From contig NZ_BLXX01000006.1 in NCBI RefSeq assembly GCF_014193515.1, forward strand, positions 62,001 to 126,000: 64,000 nucleotides of DNA. Direction: 5' to 3'. Source of the stretch: Geomonas silvestris. GTDB lineage: Bacteria > Desulfobacterota > Desulfuromonadia > Geobacterales > Geobacteraceae. A program made the position numbers and the translations under genes. Within the stretch, counting starts at the first letter, position 1. Every line of letters begins with the position of its first letter. This document shows positions 20,023-29,497 of the stretch, one piece after another. The notes under the pieces are model-generated. The model was given only the letters and a program-made list of their open reading frames with translations, made no database searches and was not told the DNA's origin.

Positions 20023-20820
20023 ATGCGTCGTTATCTCTTGAGTTCGTTTGCCGTTTTCATCTTTTCGGTTCAGGTTGTTTTAGCGGGTCCCCTCGAAGAT
20101 TGCCGAGAGTTCACCTCATTCGGGGTTCCCGGCCACTCCGGAGACCTCTTGTGCCGGAAAGGGTACCTGCTGGCCCACGACCCCGACAAGAAGACCCCGA
20201 TTTGGGTGGTCGAGCACCTGACCCGGGAAAAGCTGAAGCGCAAGATCACCGGGCGTTCCGACGACTTTCGGCCTGACGACGATCTCGCCGAGGGGAGACG
20301 TGCCGAACTCTCCGATTACCGCGGCTCGGGCTACGACCGCGGGCACATGGCACCTGCGGGCGATCTGTCCTGGGATGAGCAGGCGATGTCGGAGAGCTTT
20401 TATCTTTCCAACATGGTGCCGCAGGTCGGCGCCGGCAACAATCGCGGCATCTGGATGGAGTTGGAGAAGAAGGTGCGCAGCTGGGGAGTGGAGCGGGGTG
20501 AGTTATTCGTGTTCAGCGGCCCTATCTATCGTGCCGAGGACCTGGAGACTATCGGTAACAACCGCGTAGCCGTACCCGGTCGCCTCTACAAGGTCGTGCT
20601 GGATCCCGGGAAGAAAGAAGCGCTCGCCGTCATTCTCCCCAACCGGAAACTGCGAACCGAGGACTTGCCGAAATACCTGGTGAGCGTCCGCGAGGTTGAG
20701 CGAGAGACCGGTCTCGACTTCTTCTCAGTTCTTCCTGCGCAGGACCAGGAGCGCCTGGAAGCAACACCGGCTGCAAGACTCTGGAGGATCAACCAGAGCC
20801 TTGGTGAAGGATGGCAGTAG
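20023..20820 (+). CDS. Exported DNA/RNA non-specific endonuclease (NucA family)
   Basis: 265 residues with a signal peptide (about 1-23, ending VVLAGP). The catalytic beta-beta-alpha-metal signature DRGHMAPAGD is present near residue 107 and the metal-ligand helix NNRGIWMELEKKV near 140. These residues define the Serratia-type and mitochondrial EndoG-type nucleases. It probably degrades extracellular nucleic acid for nutrients or biofilm turnover. The ATG at 20023 places the signal peptide correctly; a GTG at 19984 would add 13 residues ahead of it. It is convergent with the S10 peptidase. Confidence 0.92.
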   Translation: MRRYLLSSFAVFIFSVQVVLAGPLEDCREFTSFGVPGHSGDLLCRKGYLLAHDPDKKTPIWVVEHLTREKLKRKITGRSDDFRPDDDLAEGRRAELSDYRGSGYDRGHMAPAGDLSWDEQAMSESFYLSNMVPQVGAGNNRGIWMELEKKVRSWGVERGELFVFSGPIYRAEDLETIGNNRVAVPGRLYKVVLDPGKKEALAVILPNRKLRTEDLPKYLVSVREVERETGLDFFSVLPAQDQERLEATPAARLWRINQSLGEGWQ

Positions 20821-20910
20821 AAAATCGAATAGATCCCGAGGTTGTCGTCATTCTGGCGGTGGTGCACCAGAAGCGCCGCCCTGACTACTGGTCCAACAGA
20901 ACCTGAAATT

Positions 20911-22461
20911 TTACTGGTTTGCTGCCTTAGACGACGCTGCGATGAAATCAGCCACGTCCCTCTTGAGTTGTGCCAGCGACTCCTTTTCCAGGTACATCAT
21001 GTGTCCCGAGCGGTAGCGGTGCGTGGTGATGTTCTGGCGCAGGGGTGGGGTAAGCCCCAGGTGGGCAAGGGTATAGTCCGTGGCGAAGTGCGGCGTCGCC
21101 AGGTCGAACAAACCTGAGGCGACGAAGACCTTCATGTACGGGTTCTTCGCCATGGTGTTGCGCAGGTTGTCGCTGGTGTCCGCATAGCCGTTCTTGGTCT
21201 CCCAATCCCAGTGCCCGATGCCGCCGCCCAGGGTGTAGTACTCGAGGTCGGATTTGAATCCCAACTCTTCGCGCAGGTAGTTGTTAACGAGTGAGGTGTA
21301 GGGTGGGCGGATGGTGGTCACGGTGGGGTCGAAACCGGAGGACGCAGCGGGATCTACGTTGGCTGCGTTGAAGCGGCTGTCCATGTACCCGACGGTGCGG
21401 CGCTGGTCGCGCAGCAGTTCGCGCACGAAGGTGCGGCCGTCGATCCTGAGGTTGAGGTTGTCTACCATGGCGGGCGAGAGCCCGGTGTAGCGGGAGAGCT
21501 TGGCGACCACCTCGCGGCGCTCGCCGGGGGTGAGCCGATCCCCCTTGTTGAGCGCCAACTGGTACTCGGACCCCGCCCAATTTTCCGCCTCGGTCACTGT
21601 CCGCTCCAGGTCCTGCATCAGCTCCGGTGCCAGTTTCTTGTGGTACCACGCGGTCGCCGTATAGCTCGGCAGAAAGAGCTGGTAGGGAAGGTCGTTGCCG
21701 TTATCGAAGGAGATGGTCTGGAAGTTGAGCACCGAGGAGATCAGGATGATGCCGTTCAGCGCCACGCCGTGTTCGGCAAGTTGATCCGCCATCCCGGCGC
21801 AGCGGAAGGTACCGTAGCTTTCTCCGACCAGGTAGACCGGAGAACTCCAGCGCTCGTTGCGGGTCAGGTAGAGCCTCACGAACTTGAGCAGCGACTCGAT
21901 ATCCCCGCGCACCGACGCGTACCCCTTGGCGAGGTCGGGCTTGCCGGCGCGCGAGTAGCCGGTTCCGACCGGGTCCACGAACACCAGGTCGCCCAGGTCG
22001 AGCCAGGAGGAGCCGTTGTCCACCAGGCGGAACGGGGGCGCCGGCAGGTTGCCGTCGGGGAGCATCTCGACCCGGCGCGGACCGAGCGCGCCCAGGTGGA
22101 GCCAGGCCGATGCCGCGCCGGGGCCGCCGTTGAACACGAACATAATCGGGCGCTTTGGGGCACCTTGAGGGGTATCGATGGTGTAACTGGTGGAAAAGAT
22201 TTCAGCCTCGGGCTCGCCGGCCTCGCTGGTCAGCGGCAGGAAGCTCGCCGTCGCCGTGTAGCTGTACTCTTTCCCCCCAATGCTCACCTTATGCCGGGTA
22301 ACCGCGGTCTTGGCGGTGATGGGTAGGGTCTTGCCCGGCTCCCCCTCTTTATCCGCGGCCTTGGTCTCGGATAACGGATGTGCCTGGGCCGCCTGAAGCT
22401 GGGGAACAGCCGCTGAGACAAAGATGAGCAGAAAAACTGTCACTAACCGTAATCTCGACAA
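20911..22461 (-). CDS. Exported serine carboxypeptidase-like peptidase (S10 family)
   Basis: About 516 residues with a signal peptide (ending AAVPQLQA). Alpha/beta hydrolase features of S10 peptidases are visible: NGGPGAASAWLHLGALGPR, the nucleophile elbow VGESYGTFR, DPVGTGYSR, and the C-terminal catalytic histidine in YRSGHMMYLE. S10 enzymes are common in eukaryotes and less so in bacteria. A TTG at 22461 sits 8 bases after GGAGG and is preferred; a GTG at 22470 overlaps the ribosome site. Its role may be scavenging of extracellular peptides. It is convergent with the nuclease gene. Confidence 0.87.
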   Translation of the reverse strand: MSRLRLVTVFLLIFVSAAVPQLQAAQAHPLSETKAADKEGEPGKTLPITAKTAVTRHKVSIGGKEYSYTATASFLPLTSEAGEPEAEIFSTSYTIDTPQGAPKRPIMFVFNGGPGAASAWLHLGALGPRRVEMLPDGNLPAPPFRLVDNGSSWLDLGDLVFVDPVGTGYSRAGKPDLAKGYASVRGDIESLLKFVRLYLTRNERWSSPVYLVGESYGTFRCAGMADQLAEHGVALNGIILISSVLNFQTISFDNGNDLPYQLFLPSYTATAWYHKKLAPELMQDLERTVTEAENWAGSEYQLALNKGDRLTPGERREVVAKLSRYTGLSPAMVDNLNLRIDGRTFVRELLRDQRRTVGYMDSRFNAANVDPAASSGFDPTVTTIRPPYTSLVNNYLREELGFKSDLEYYTLGGGIGHWDWETKNGYADTSDNLRNTMAKNPYMKVFVASGLFDLATPHFATDYTLAHLGLTPPLRQNITTHRYRSGHMMYLEKESLAQLKRDVADFIAASSKAANQ

Positions 22462-22547
22462 GGCCGTCACCTCCAGGTTCAGTCAAGGGTATTTCTATCC
22501 CGGCAGTAATAACAACTAACCGTGGAAATATCCAGCGCTATCGCAGT

Positions 22548-22588
22548 AAAAAAATAGCTCCCTGATCCGGAATCCGGATGAGAGAGCT
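22548..22588 (-). terminator. Intrinsic terminator after the DUF3443 gene
   Basis: On the minus strand AGCTCTCTCATCCGG pairs with CCGGATCAGGGAGCT with few mismatches and is followed by a run of T (plus-strand A run 22548-22554). It lies 33 bases beyond the DUF3443 stop. Confidence 0.82.
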
Positions 22589-22620
22589 TTGGGTACCCCC
22601 GAGGCTGCGTAGCCGCAGTT

Positions 22621-24087
22621 CTAGAAGGCCACGTAAGGACCGGTTCCCAGCGAGGAACTCTGTCCGCTTATGCCGATGTACACGTTGCGCCCCATGAAAA
22701 ACGGCAGACCCCAGTCAAAGCCGAAGTTGGAGGGACCGCCTACCTCGACGTAGACGCTGTTGTTGGTCGAGGTGAAAAGTCCCCTGAAGTTGCCTATGTT
22801 GAAGGTGACCGGCAGGGTAGGCGTGCCGTTGATGCCGACGTCGGTCGCCGAGAGGGTAAGGGTGCTCGGCGGGCAGTACCAGTTTGAGAAGACATCGTTG
22901 GGGTCGTTGGAGCAAAGCGGCAGGCTGCTCGGGAAGTAGAGCGCGTTGGAACCGGTATCCACGAAGGCCAGGTTCTGGACACCGTTGAAGATCGTCGTGA
23001 ACTCGCCTGCCTGGTCAGTCGGAAAGGTCGTCACACCGGACGGGGCGTTGTTGGTCCCGGTACCGATCCCCAAGAGCAGTGATCCGTCCAGTGAGGCGAG
23101 CCCGCCTAAGGAAACGCCGGGAAGCTGCACCACGACGCCGTTTCTATCCTGGGGGAGGCTGACCACCGGGTTGCGCACCTGGTTCGTGAGACCAACCGCG
23201 GTACCCGAGCAACTCGAGCCGACGCAGCTGAAATAGACCCCGCTCCGGGCGCTGTTGGCGCAACTCGGTCCGCAGTCCTCGGCCAGCGGGCCTACCCCGA
23301 GGATCCCGGTGTAGCCGGCGATGGCGGGGGTGGAGTCCGGCGTCCCGCAGGAGGTGGGTGTTGCGAACCCGGCATCGATCACCTGGACCGGAACCGTCAC
23401 CGGTTGCTCGGCTCCCAGCTGTACGTTGGCGAGCTGTACCGGCCCCCAGATGGTGGACTGGTCGGCAAACTGGATGCATTCGGCGAGGGCTCCTGAGCCT
23501 GCGGCGACCTGGGGGAGGCTCAGTCCGGGGATGGCCTGGCGGAAGATACGCAGACCGTAGCTCCCCGTGTCCAACAGGATGTCGCTTACCGTGCGGCACA
23601 CGGAGTTGTCGGGGTTGCAGATGGTGACGGCGACGCACGGCTTGTTGAAATAGCCGCCAGAGGTGGCGTCGGAACAGAGTGACCCGTTCACCGCGACGCG
23701 CATGACGTTTGCGCCGGCGCCGGTGCCGCCGGTTACCGTGATGAGCGTGGAGCCGGCAACCGCGCCGAGGGTGGCGGTAACGGTGGAGACCCCGGAGGTG
23801 TTGCCGGCTGTCGCCAGCCCGGTACCCGAGGCGATGATCACCACTCCGGAGGAGGCTGACCAGGTCACCTGGCTGGTAAGGTCCTGGGTGCTGCTGTCCG
23901 AGAAGGTTCCTGTTGCGGTGAACTGCTGGGTTCCTCCTGCGGTCACCGTGGTATTCGCCGGGGATACCGTGATAGAGGAGAGCGTCGGGCCTGCCGGCCT
24001 GCCGCCGCCACCGCCGCCACAGGCCACAGGGAGCAAGGGGAGCGTTACAAGAAGTACCAGCTTGGCTATCAGACTAACGTATCTCAT
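22621..24087 (-). CDS. DUF3443 lipoprotein with Ig-like domain and two DTGS motifs
   Basis: 488 residues. The N-terminus looks like a lipoprotein signal ending VACGGGGGG. A bacterial Ig-like (BIG2) domain covers about residues 34-120 (ITVSPANTTVTAGGTQQFTATG). The rest matches DUF3443. Two hydrophobic-DTGS motifs, LLDTGSYGL (about residue 170) and FVDTGSNAL (about 375), each precede beta-rich segments, as in two-lobed pepsin-like aspartic peptidases. Several cysteines (CGTPD, CGPSC, CVGSSC) suggest disulfides. Protease activity is inference. Its start lies within the DUF2844 gene (14-base overlap), so the pair is translationally coupled. Confidence 0.85.
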   Translation of the reverse strand: MRYVSLIAKLVLLVTLPLLPVACGGGGGGRPAGPTLSSITVSPANTTVTAGGTQQFTATGTFSDSSTQDLTSQVTWSASSGVVIIASGTGLATAGNTSGVSTVTATLGAVAGSTLITVTGGTGAGANVMRVAVNGSLCSDATSGGYFNKPCVAVTICNPDNSVCRTVSDILLDTGSYGLRIFRQAIPGLSLPQVAAGSGALAECIQFADQSTIWGPVQLANVQLGAEQPVTVPVQVIDAGFATPTSCGTPDSTPAIAGYTGILGVGPLAEDCGPSCANSARSGVYFSCVGSSCSGTAVGLTNQVRNPVVSLPQDRNGVVVQLPGVSLGGLASLDGSLLLGIGTGTNNAPSGVTTFPTDQAGEFTTIFNGVQNLAFVDTGSNALYFPSSLPLCSNDPNDVFSNWYCPPSTLTLSATDVGINGTPTLPVTFNIGNFRGLFTSTNNSVYVEVGGPSNFGFDWGLPFFMGRNVYIGISGQSSSLGTGPYVAF

Positions 24088-24538
24088 CGATATTCACCCC
24101 CTCCGGCAACATTGCGGGCAGATAGGCCCGTCCCTGCAGGTCGCGCATGTGGCCCCAGGTCTCCACGACCATGCGCTGGGTCACGATGCGCAGGCTCTTG
24201 CGGCCGTGCCTGCGTTCGGCCGCTCGTTTTGCGGTCCAGTATTCATTGGCGTAGGCACCCAGAATCGTGTCGAAATCCGGGTGGATCATTCCGTTCCAGG
24301 CGATGGCAAACACGATCCCCGAGGCGTTGATGTACTCCCGCACCGTGGTCGATTCGAGAGAGAGTTCCTGGATGGTGTAGGCTGCGGTCTTCGAAACGCT
24401 TTTCTGGGTGGCAGCCAGCGCTCGGCGGTCCCTGGCCACCGAATCGTACTTCTGGCCAAGGGTGGCCAGGGCTGGTCCTGTGCCTGCAAGAAATGCGGTG
24501 ATGCAGGCCAACAAAAGTACTGACGAGGTTCTTTTCAT
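24074..24538 (-). CDS. Exported DUF2844 protein
   Basis: 154 residues with a signal peptide (ending PALATLG). The body matches the DUF2844 pattern: YTIQELSLESTTVREYINASGIVFAIAWNG then DFDTILGAYANEYW. The function is unknown. DUF2844 and DUF3443 genes are repeatedly adjacent in bacteria, and here they overlap, so they probably act together in the envelope. The ATG at 24538 follows AAAGGAAC. The 322-base stretch upstream contains an AT-rich region at 24630-24670 (possible promoter) and the OmpH terminator, but no gene. Confidence 0.82.
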   Translation of the reverse strand: MKRTSSVLLLACITAFLAGTGPALATLGQKYDSVARDRRALAATQKSVSKTAAYTIQELSLESTTVREYINASGIVFAIAWNGMIHPDFDTILGAYANEYWTAKRAAERRHGRKSLRIVTQRMVVETWGHMRDLQGRAYLPAMLPEGVNIDEIR

Positions 24539-24798
24539 GGCGCACGTTCCTTTGCCGGCCTCTCGCATCCGGCGCTTTGGGCTGACCTGGTTGTTGCTGC
24601 ATTACAGGTAGTTTCGGCAGCCGCATTTAAAACCTTAGAAAAAACTAACCAATAAAAAATTAAATTTTGAGGCGCTGCAGGGAGCGCGGGGCGCCGGTTT
24701 TGGGTTGAAATCGGTAGAGGTTTTATTGCGGGACAGTTTCGATGGTTTCCGCGCCAATGGGGGGGACGGGACCGGAGGGAAAAGGGGAGGGGGCGGGC

Positions 24799-24831
24799 AA
24801 AAAAAAATCCCCCTGCGTTGAAGGGGGATTT
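24799..24831 (-). terminator. Intrinsic terminator after ompH
   Basis: AAATCCCCC and GGGGGATTT pair around a 9-base loop (24805-24813 with 24823-24831). On the minus strand the stem is followed by an uninterrupted T run. It lies 30 bases past the ompH stop. Confidence 0.9.
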
Positions 24832-24860
24832 CGGGGTGGCGCCGGTGCGGCTGTTATCTC

Positions 24861-25535
<675 letters not shown>

Positions 25536-25771
25536 GATGTATCCTCTCTGGTCGTTTGATGTGCGGATTAGATGAACCGAATGAGGATAAATCCTTTGCG
25601 GTATTTTGGCAATTAAAGAATAAAGGAAATACTGGGATAGTTCCGGTTTATCCAAGGCCGTGGCGCTGCCGGCGCTTTTATGCCTCAACCTTTCAGCGCT
25701 GCTGCCGAAGAACATCCGTATTGACTCCCCCCTGCGCCGCTGTTACCATGCCCGCCACGAAAGGAGCCAGC

Positions 25772-26062
25772 ATGACTGACATTCTAAAAAAACTGCAGGG
25801 GTGCCTTCCCACCGGGACCTGTGAACCGGGACTGCTCGACGAGGCGGCGCGCGAGATCCGGGAGCTCAAGGAGCGCAGCGACGCTCTCGAGGAGATCCTC
25901 ATCATGCTGGTGCGCACCAGCATCCCCTGGGATGCGGATGGCACTCCGACCGAGAATTTCCCCGCATTCCAGGAGCGGTACCAGCGCCTGATGCACGAAG
26001 CCGCCGACCTTTTGGGACTCGATGTCCGCAGCACCCTCACCCGCACCGAACCCAAGACCTGA
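25772..26062 (+). CDS. Small protein of unknown function (96 residues)
   Basis: I do not recognise the family. The sequence is hydrophilic with a helical central part (LLDEAAREIRELKERSDALEEILIMLV) and no signal peptide or membrane span. The start at 25772 follows AAAGGAGCCAGC; an ATG at 25748 is possible but lacks a ribosome site. It leads a run of three co-directional genes ending in the TPR-YhaV protein, 34 bases before the next gene. Confidence 0.65.
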   Translation: MTDILKKLQGCLPTGTCEPGLLDEAAREIRELKERSDALEEILIMLVRTSIPWDADGTPTENFPAFQERYQRLMHEAADLLGLDVRSTLTRTEPKT

Positions 26063-26096
26063 GCAGGTGCCGGGCTGGGCAATGGAGGCCCCGATA

Positions 26097-26363
26097 ATGC
26101 AGCTAGTGCAAGAGATCGCCTTTTACCTTGTCTTTTTCGCGATTCCAGGTGTGGTCGGCGCGCGCATCGCCTGGACCAAGGGACGCAACCCGCTTTTGTG
26201 GCTGGTGCTGAACGGCCTGTTCGCGCCCACCCTGATGGTCACCATCTTCCAGGGACCGACACGCGCCGTCCCGGGACATTATCGGCAGTGCCCGTCCTGT
26301 CACGGTTACAGTAAGTGGCGGGAGAGCGTCTGCAAGTACTGCCAAAGCGAGCTACCCCTCTAA
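26097..26363 (+). CDS. Small membrane protein with C-terminal zinc ribbon
   Basis: 88 residues. One or two hydrophobic spans (IAFYLVFFAIPGVVGARIAW and LLWLVLNGLFAPTLMVTIF) are followed by a cysteine pair arrangement CPSC-X12-CKYC typical of a zinc ribbon facing the cytoplasm. No named family is recognised. The ATG at 26097 is 8 bases after GGAGG; an earlier ATG at 26082 is less well placed. It lies 18 bases upstream of the TPR-YhaV gene and may be cotranscribed with it. Confidence 0.65.
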   Translation: MQLVQEIAFYLVFFAIPGVVGARIAWTKGRNPLLWLVLNGLFAPTLMVTIFQGPTRAVPGHYRQCPSCHGYSKWRESVCKYCQSELPL

Positions 26364-26381
26364 CCGCTTCGAGTCGCCCCG

Positions 26382-27713
26382 ATGATCTCCCAGACCCAGA
26401 TCGAGTTCCTGCAAGCGTTCGCTGAGTTGAACCGGTTCTCCCGCCGCGAACCGAGCCAGCGGATGAAGCTCTCCAAGTACCGGAACCTGGCGCAGAGTCT
26501 TTTGCGCCGGGACGAGATGTGCGGTTACACCCTGCTGGGGCTGCTGGCCTGCCTGGAGCGCGACATCCCGGCCATGCACGAGCACCACAAAAGGGCGCTC
26601 GAGCTGGAAGAGTCCTGCTTCTCCCTCATCTACTACGCGGTTTCCCTGGAAAAATCCTGCCTTTGGAGCGAGGCGATCCGCTACGGCCTCATCGCCCTCG
26701 ACTACGACCCGCACAATGGGAAGATCTTCGAAGCCATCCTGAAGCTGGTGCCGTTAAGCGGCCGGATCACACTCTACCAGCGCCTTTTAGCCCAGTGGCA
26801 AACCGCCAACTGCGGCGTTCCCCACACCTGTCACCTCGACGCGGTGATCATGCTCGAACTCCTGACCCGCCACGAACTGAAGGAGCGCGACCTGAAGGAG
26901 ATGCTCGACGCTCTCGGCGCCGCCCTTTCCGAGAGCAACCTCGTTCTGGATAACTTCCGCTACGAGATCGTCACCCGCCCGCGTCAGGCTCCGTTTTTGC
27001 ACTTCCGCTTCATCGTTCCCGATGACCTGGCTGTCGCTTCTTACGAGGACGCGGTCGACGCTCACCTCGCGCGGACCTTCTACCACCCGCGTCTGACCGA
27101 TGCCTTCTCCTTCAGTTTCGAGAATGCGGCCGTCTACGAACTGTACGCCAGCATGGAGCAGGAACTTGCCCTGGTCGGCGAGGAGTTGCGCGTTCCGGAC
27201 CCGGAAAAACTTCAGCTCATCGAGGAGTTGGTGGCGGGGGGCGGCGCTGTGACCGGTGCCGAACCGAAACTGAGCCGGTTGCGCTTCCACGCCGTTTTCG
27301 AGATGGTGCTCGACGAGCTGGTGGCCGTTGTCGCCAAGGAAAAGCAGCGCGACCCGGGAAACTACCGGAAGTCGCCCCAGACCAGGCTGCTGGCCCGGAT
27401 CTACCGCGCCCTACGGCAGGAGATCCCCGGCGACCCGCAACACGCGAGCTACTACCAGGGGCGCAGCGAGGGGCACAGCTACCAGTACTGGAAGCGCGCC
27501 AAGCCTTGCGACAAGTACCGGCTCTTCTTCAAGCACTTGAAGGAAGAGGACCTGGTGGTCTTCACCTGGATCACCAGCGAAATTTCGGCCGCCAAGTACC
27601 GCAGCCAAATGAACACCCACCGCGCCGTCAGGCAGGGGATCACCCTAGAGCCGCGCCCCGCGCCGGAAAGCGTCCCTGCGCTGGAGCCCCAAAAAGTGGA
27701 CCTGTTTTTGTAG
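26382..27713 (+). CDS. TPR protein with C-terminal YhaV-like toxin domain
   Basis: 443 residues. Residues about 30-130 form tetratricopeptide-like helix pairs (MHEHHKRALELEESCFSLIYYAV, WSEAIRYGLIALDYDP). A middle region (about 165-285) is unrecognised. Residues about 297-410 align with the YhaV ribonuclease toxin: KQRDPGNYRKSPQTRLLARIYRAL, DPQHASYYQGRSEG, YWKRAKPCDKYRLFF and VVFTWITSE correspond in order to the YhaV core. YhaV is normally a separate protein of about 150 residues paired with PrlF. No PrlF-like antitoxin is visible next to it, so either the N-terminus restrains the domain or it has lost toxicity. Both ideas are inference. Confidence 0.72.
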   Translation: MISQTQIEFLQAFAELNRFSRREPSQRMKLSKYRNLAQSLLRRDEMCGYTLLGLLACLERDIPAMHEHHKRALELEESCFSLIYYAVSLEKSCLWSEAIRYGLIALDYDPHNGKIFEAILKLVPLSGRITLYQRLLAQWQTANCGVPHTCHLDAVIMLELLTRHELKERDLKEMLDALGAALSESNLVLDNFRYEIVTRPRQAPFLHFRFIVPDDLAVASYEDAVDAHLARTFYHPRLTDAFSFSFENAAVYELYASMEQELALVGEELRVPDPEKLQLIEELVAGGGAVTGAEPKLSRLRFHAVFEMVLDELVAVVAKEKQRDPGNYRKSPQTRLLARIYRALRQEIPGDPQHASYYQGRSEGHSYQYWKRAKPCDKYRLFFKHLKEEDLVVFTWITSEISAAKYRSQMNTHRAVRQGITLEPRPAPESVPALEPQKVDLFL

Positions 27714-27755
27714 GTAGTCGTCGAGATGTTGAAAGGTAAACGGTTGAAGGTGCTG

Positions 27756-28505
27756 CTAAACCGGCTGGAAGCCGAAGAGCTTCAGCTCGGGGCGCTCGAC
27801 CTGCACCGCAACAGCGGCGCAGTACCCTGCCGGGGCCGGCACGTCGCGCAGGCTCCAGTGCCGGGGTGCCTCGGGATAGCCCTGGTGGGCGATAAGGGCG
27901 GCCGGGGCATCGGGGGCGAGGGAGACCTGGAAAAGGTTGGCGGGCTGGGAGAACCCGGCGCCGGTCCCTTTCAGGTAGGCTTCCTTGCGGGTCCAGCAGC
28001 GGTAGAAGGCGCTTCGTTGGCCAGCCGGATCCAGGGCGAAGAGTTGCTGCTGCTCCGCCGGCGCGAAGTAGCGCTCCGCCATGGGACGGTACTCGAGGTC
28101 CTCGCGGATTTCCTCAAGATCTACCCCCACTTCGCAACCTGCCGCGGTGGCGATGAGCAGGTAGCTGCCGGCGTGTGACAGGTTGAAGCAGAGTGCATCC
28201 GGCTCCAGGTGCTCCGACAGGTGCAACTTGCCGAACTCCCCCTCCGAAAGCAGTACCCTCCCTGGCGCTTCCCCCAGATAGCTTCCCAACAGTTGACGCA
28301 AAAGACCCCGACTGACGATCGCCTGGCGTCGCTTGGGCGGGTCGAGCAAACGCTCACTGCGGGCCAGCTCAGCCGGGGTGATAACGTCTTTTAAGCTCTC
28401 GAGTTCCTGGTCGGTGCAGTCGAGCGGCAGCAGGTGCAGGTGAACCTGATTCGCGCGGGGGAGTGCGGGGAGGTGTTGGGCCAAGGGCGTGGCCGGCCGG
28501 ATCAA
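27756..28505 (-). CDS. Sfp-type 4'-phosphopantetheinyl transferase
   Basis: About 249 residues. Attaches phosphopantetheine from CoA to carrier-protein serines. The family signatures VGVDLEEI (Asp near residue 129) and the downstream W-x-x-KEAYLK (WTRKEAYLKGTG) are intact, as is FNLSHAGSYLLIA. It is the last gene of the pfa-ole operon and almost certainly activates the five ACPs of PfaA, the role of PfaE elsewhere. No ATG fits. A TTG at 28505 lies 4 bases after GGAGG and overlaps the oleD stop as TTGA, the same junction seen between pfaD and pfaA. It is convergent with the TPR-YhaV gene. Confidence 0.9.
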   Translation of the reverse strand: MIRPATPLAQHLPALPRANQVHLHLLPLDCTDQELESLKDVITPAELARSERLLDPPKRRQAIVSRGLLRQLLGSYLGEAPGRVLLSEGEFGKLHLSEHLEPDALCFNLSHAGSYLLIATAAGCEVGVDLEEIREDLEYRPMAERYFAPAEQQQLFALDPAGQRSAFYRCWTRKEAYLKGTGAGFSQPANLFQVSLAPDAPAALIAHQGYPEAPRHWSLRDVPAPAGYCAAVAVQVERPELKLFGFQPV

Positions 28506-29497
28506 GGCCCCTCCGAACGGAAGCTCGCCTTGAGAAGCTTGAGCCCTTCCTCGATGGAGATGCGCGGCTGGTAACCGAGTTCTTCGCGGGCGGCGCTGAT
28601 ATCGAACCAGTGGGCGGTCGAGAGTTCGCTGGCGACGAAGCGGGTCATCGGGGGCTCGCCGGAGAGGCGCAGGGTCTTCCAGGCCACCTCGCAAAACGTG
28701 CCGATGGCGTGGGCCAGGGCCGGCGGGATGCTGCCGGTGACCGGCGCAACGCCGGCGGCATCGAGGATCCGGTTCACCATCTCCCACAGGGGCACCGGCT
28801 CGCCGTTGGAGATGAAGTAGGCCTTCCCGGCGATGGGAGAGCCGGGTTCCAGCCGATCGGCGGCGTTCAGGTGCGCCTGGGCCGCGTTGTCCACGTACAC
28901 CGTGTCGACGAGGCAGGGGCGCTTGCCGATGCGGCGCAGCTTGCCGGCCTTCCCCTTGGCCACGATGCGCGGCACCAGGTGGTTGTCGCCGGGGCCCCAG
29001 ATGAGGTGCGGCCGTAGCGCAACCGTGGCCAGGAACGAAGAGTTTGCCTCGAGCACGAGCTGTTCGGCGATCGCCTTGGTGTGCGGGTAGTGCGCCTCGT
29101 AGCTGGCCGGGTAGCGCAGCTTTTCCGTGCCCCCTTCGATGTCGGAGCCGTCAAAGACGACGCTTGGCGAACTGGTGTAGATGAGCCGCTTGATCTTAAG
29201 TGAGCGGCAGGCCTCCACCACGTTCTGCGTCCCCAGCACGTTCGCCCGGTAGAACTCCTTGTAGTCTCCCCAGATCCCGGCCTTTGCCGCAACGTGGAAC
29301 ACGACGTCGCACCCCTCGGCCGCCTCGTGCACGGCAGCCGGGTTCGCCAGGTCTCCAGGGAACTGCTCGACACCCAGGAAGGAGAGGTGGGGGTACTTCC
29401 CCCGGGCGAAGCTGCGCACCTCGTCGCCGCGCTCGCGCAGCTGGCGCACGATGGCGCTTCCCAGAAAACCGCCGCCACCGGTGACCAAAGCCCTCAT
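28502..29497 (-). CDS. oleD: OleD, NADPH-dependent 2-alkyl-3-ketoacid reductase
   Basis: 331 residues, extended short-chain dehydrogenase of the 3-beta-HSD type. Reduces the beta-keto acid made by OleA to a beta-hydroxy acid. It shows the Rossmann motif VTGGGGFLGSAIV at residues 5-17, VFHVAAKAGIWG, and the catalytic Tyr-X3-Lys in YPHTKAIAEQLV. It overlaps oleC by four bases (ATGA) and the transferase by four bases (TTGA), giving strict operon coupling. In many bacteria OleD functions downstream of OleA and ahead of OleC and OleB. Confidence 0.92.
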   Translation of the reverse strand: MRALVTGGGGFLGSAIVRQLRERGDEVRSFARGKYPHLSFLGVEQFPGDLANPAAVHEAAEGCDVVFHVAAKAGIWGDYKEFYRANVLGTQNVVEACRSLKIKRLIYTSSPSVVFDGSDIEGGTEKLRYPASYEAHYPHTKAIAEQLVLEANSSFLATVALRPHLIWGPGDNHLVPRIVAKGKAGKLRRIGKRPCLVDTVYVDNAAQAHLNAADRLEPGSPIAGKAYFISNGEPVPLWEMVNRILDAAGVAPVTGSIPPALAHAIGTFCEVAWKTLRLSGEPPMTRFVASELSTAHWFDISAAREELGYQPRISIEEGLKLLKASFRSEGP

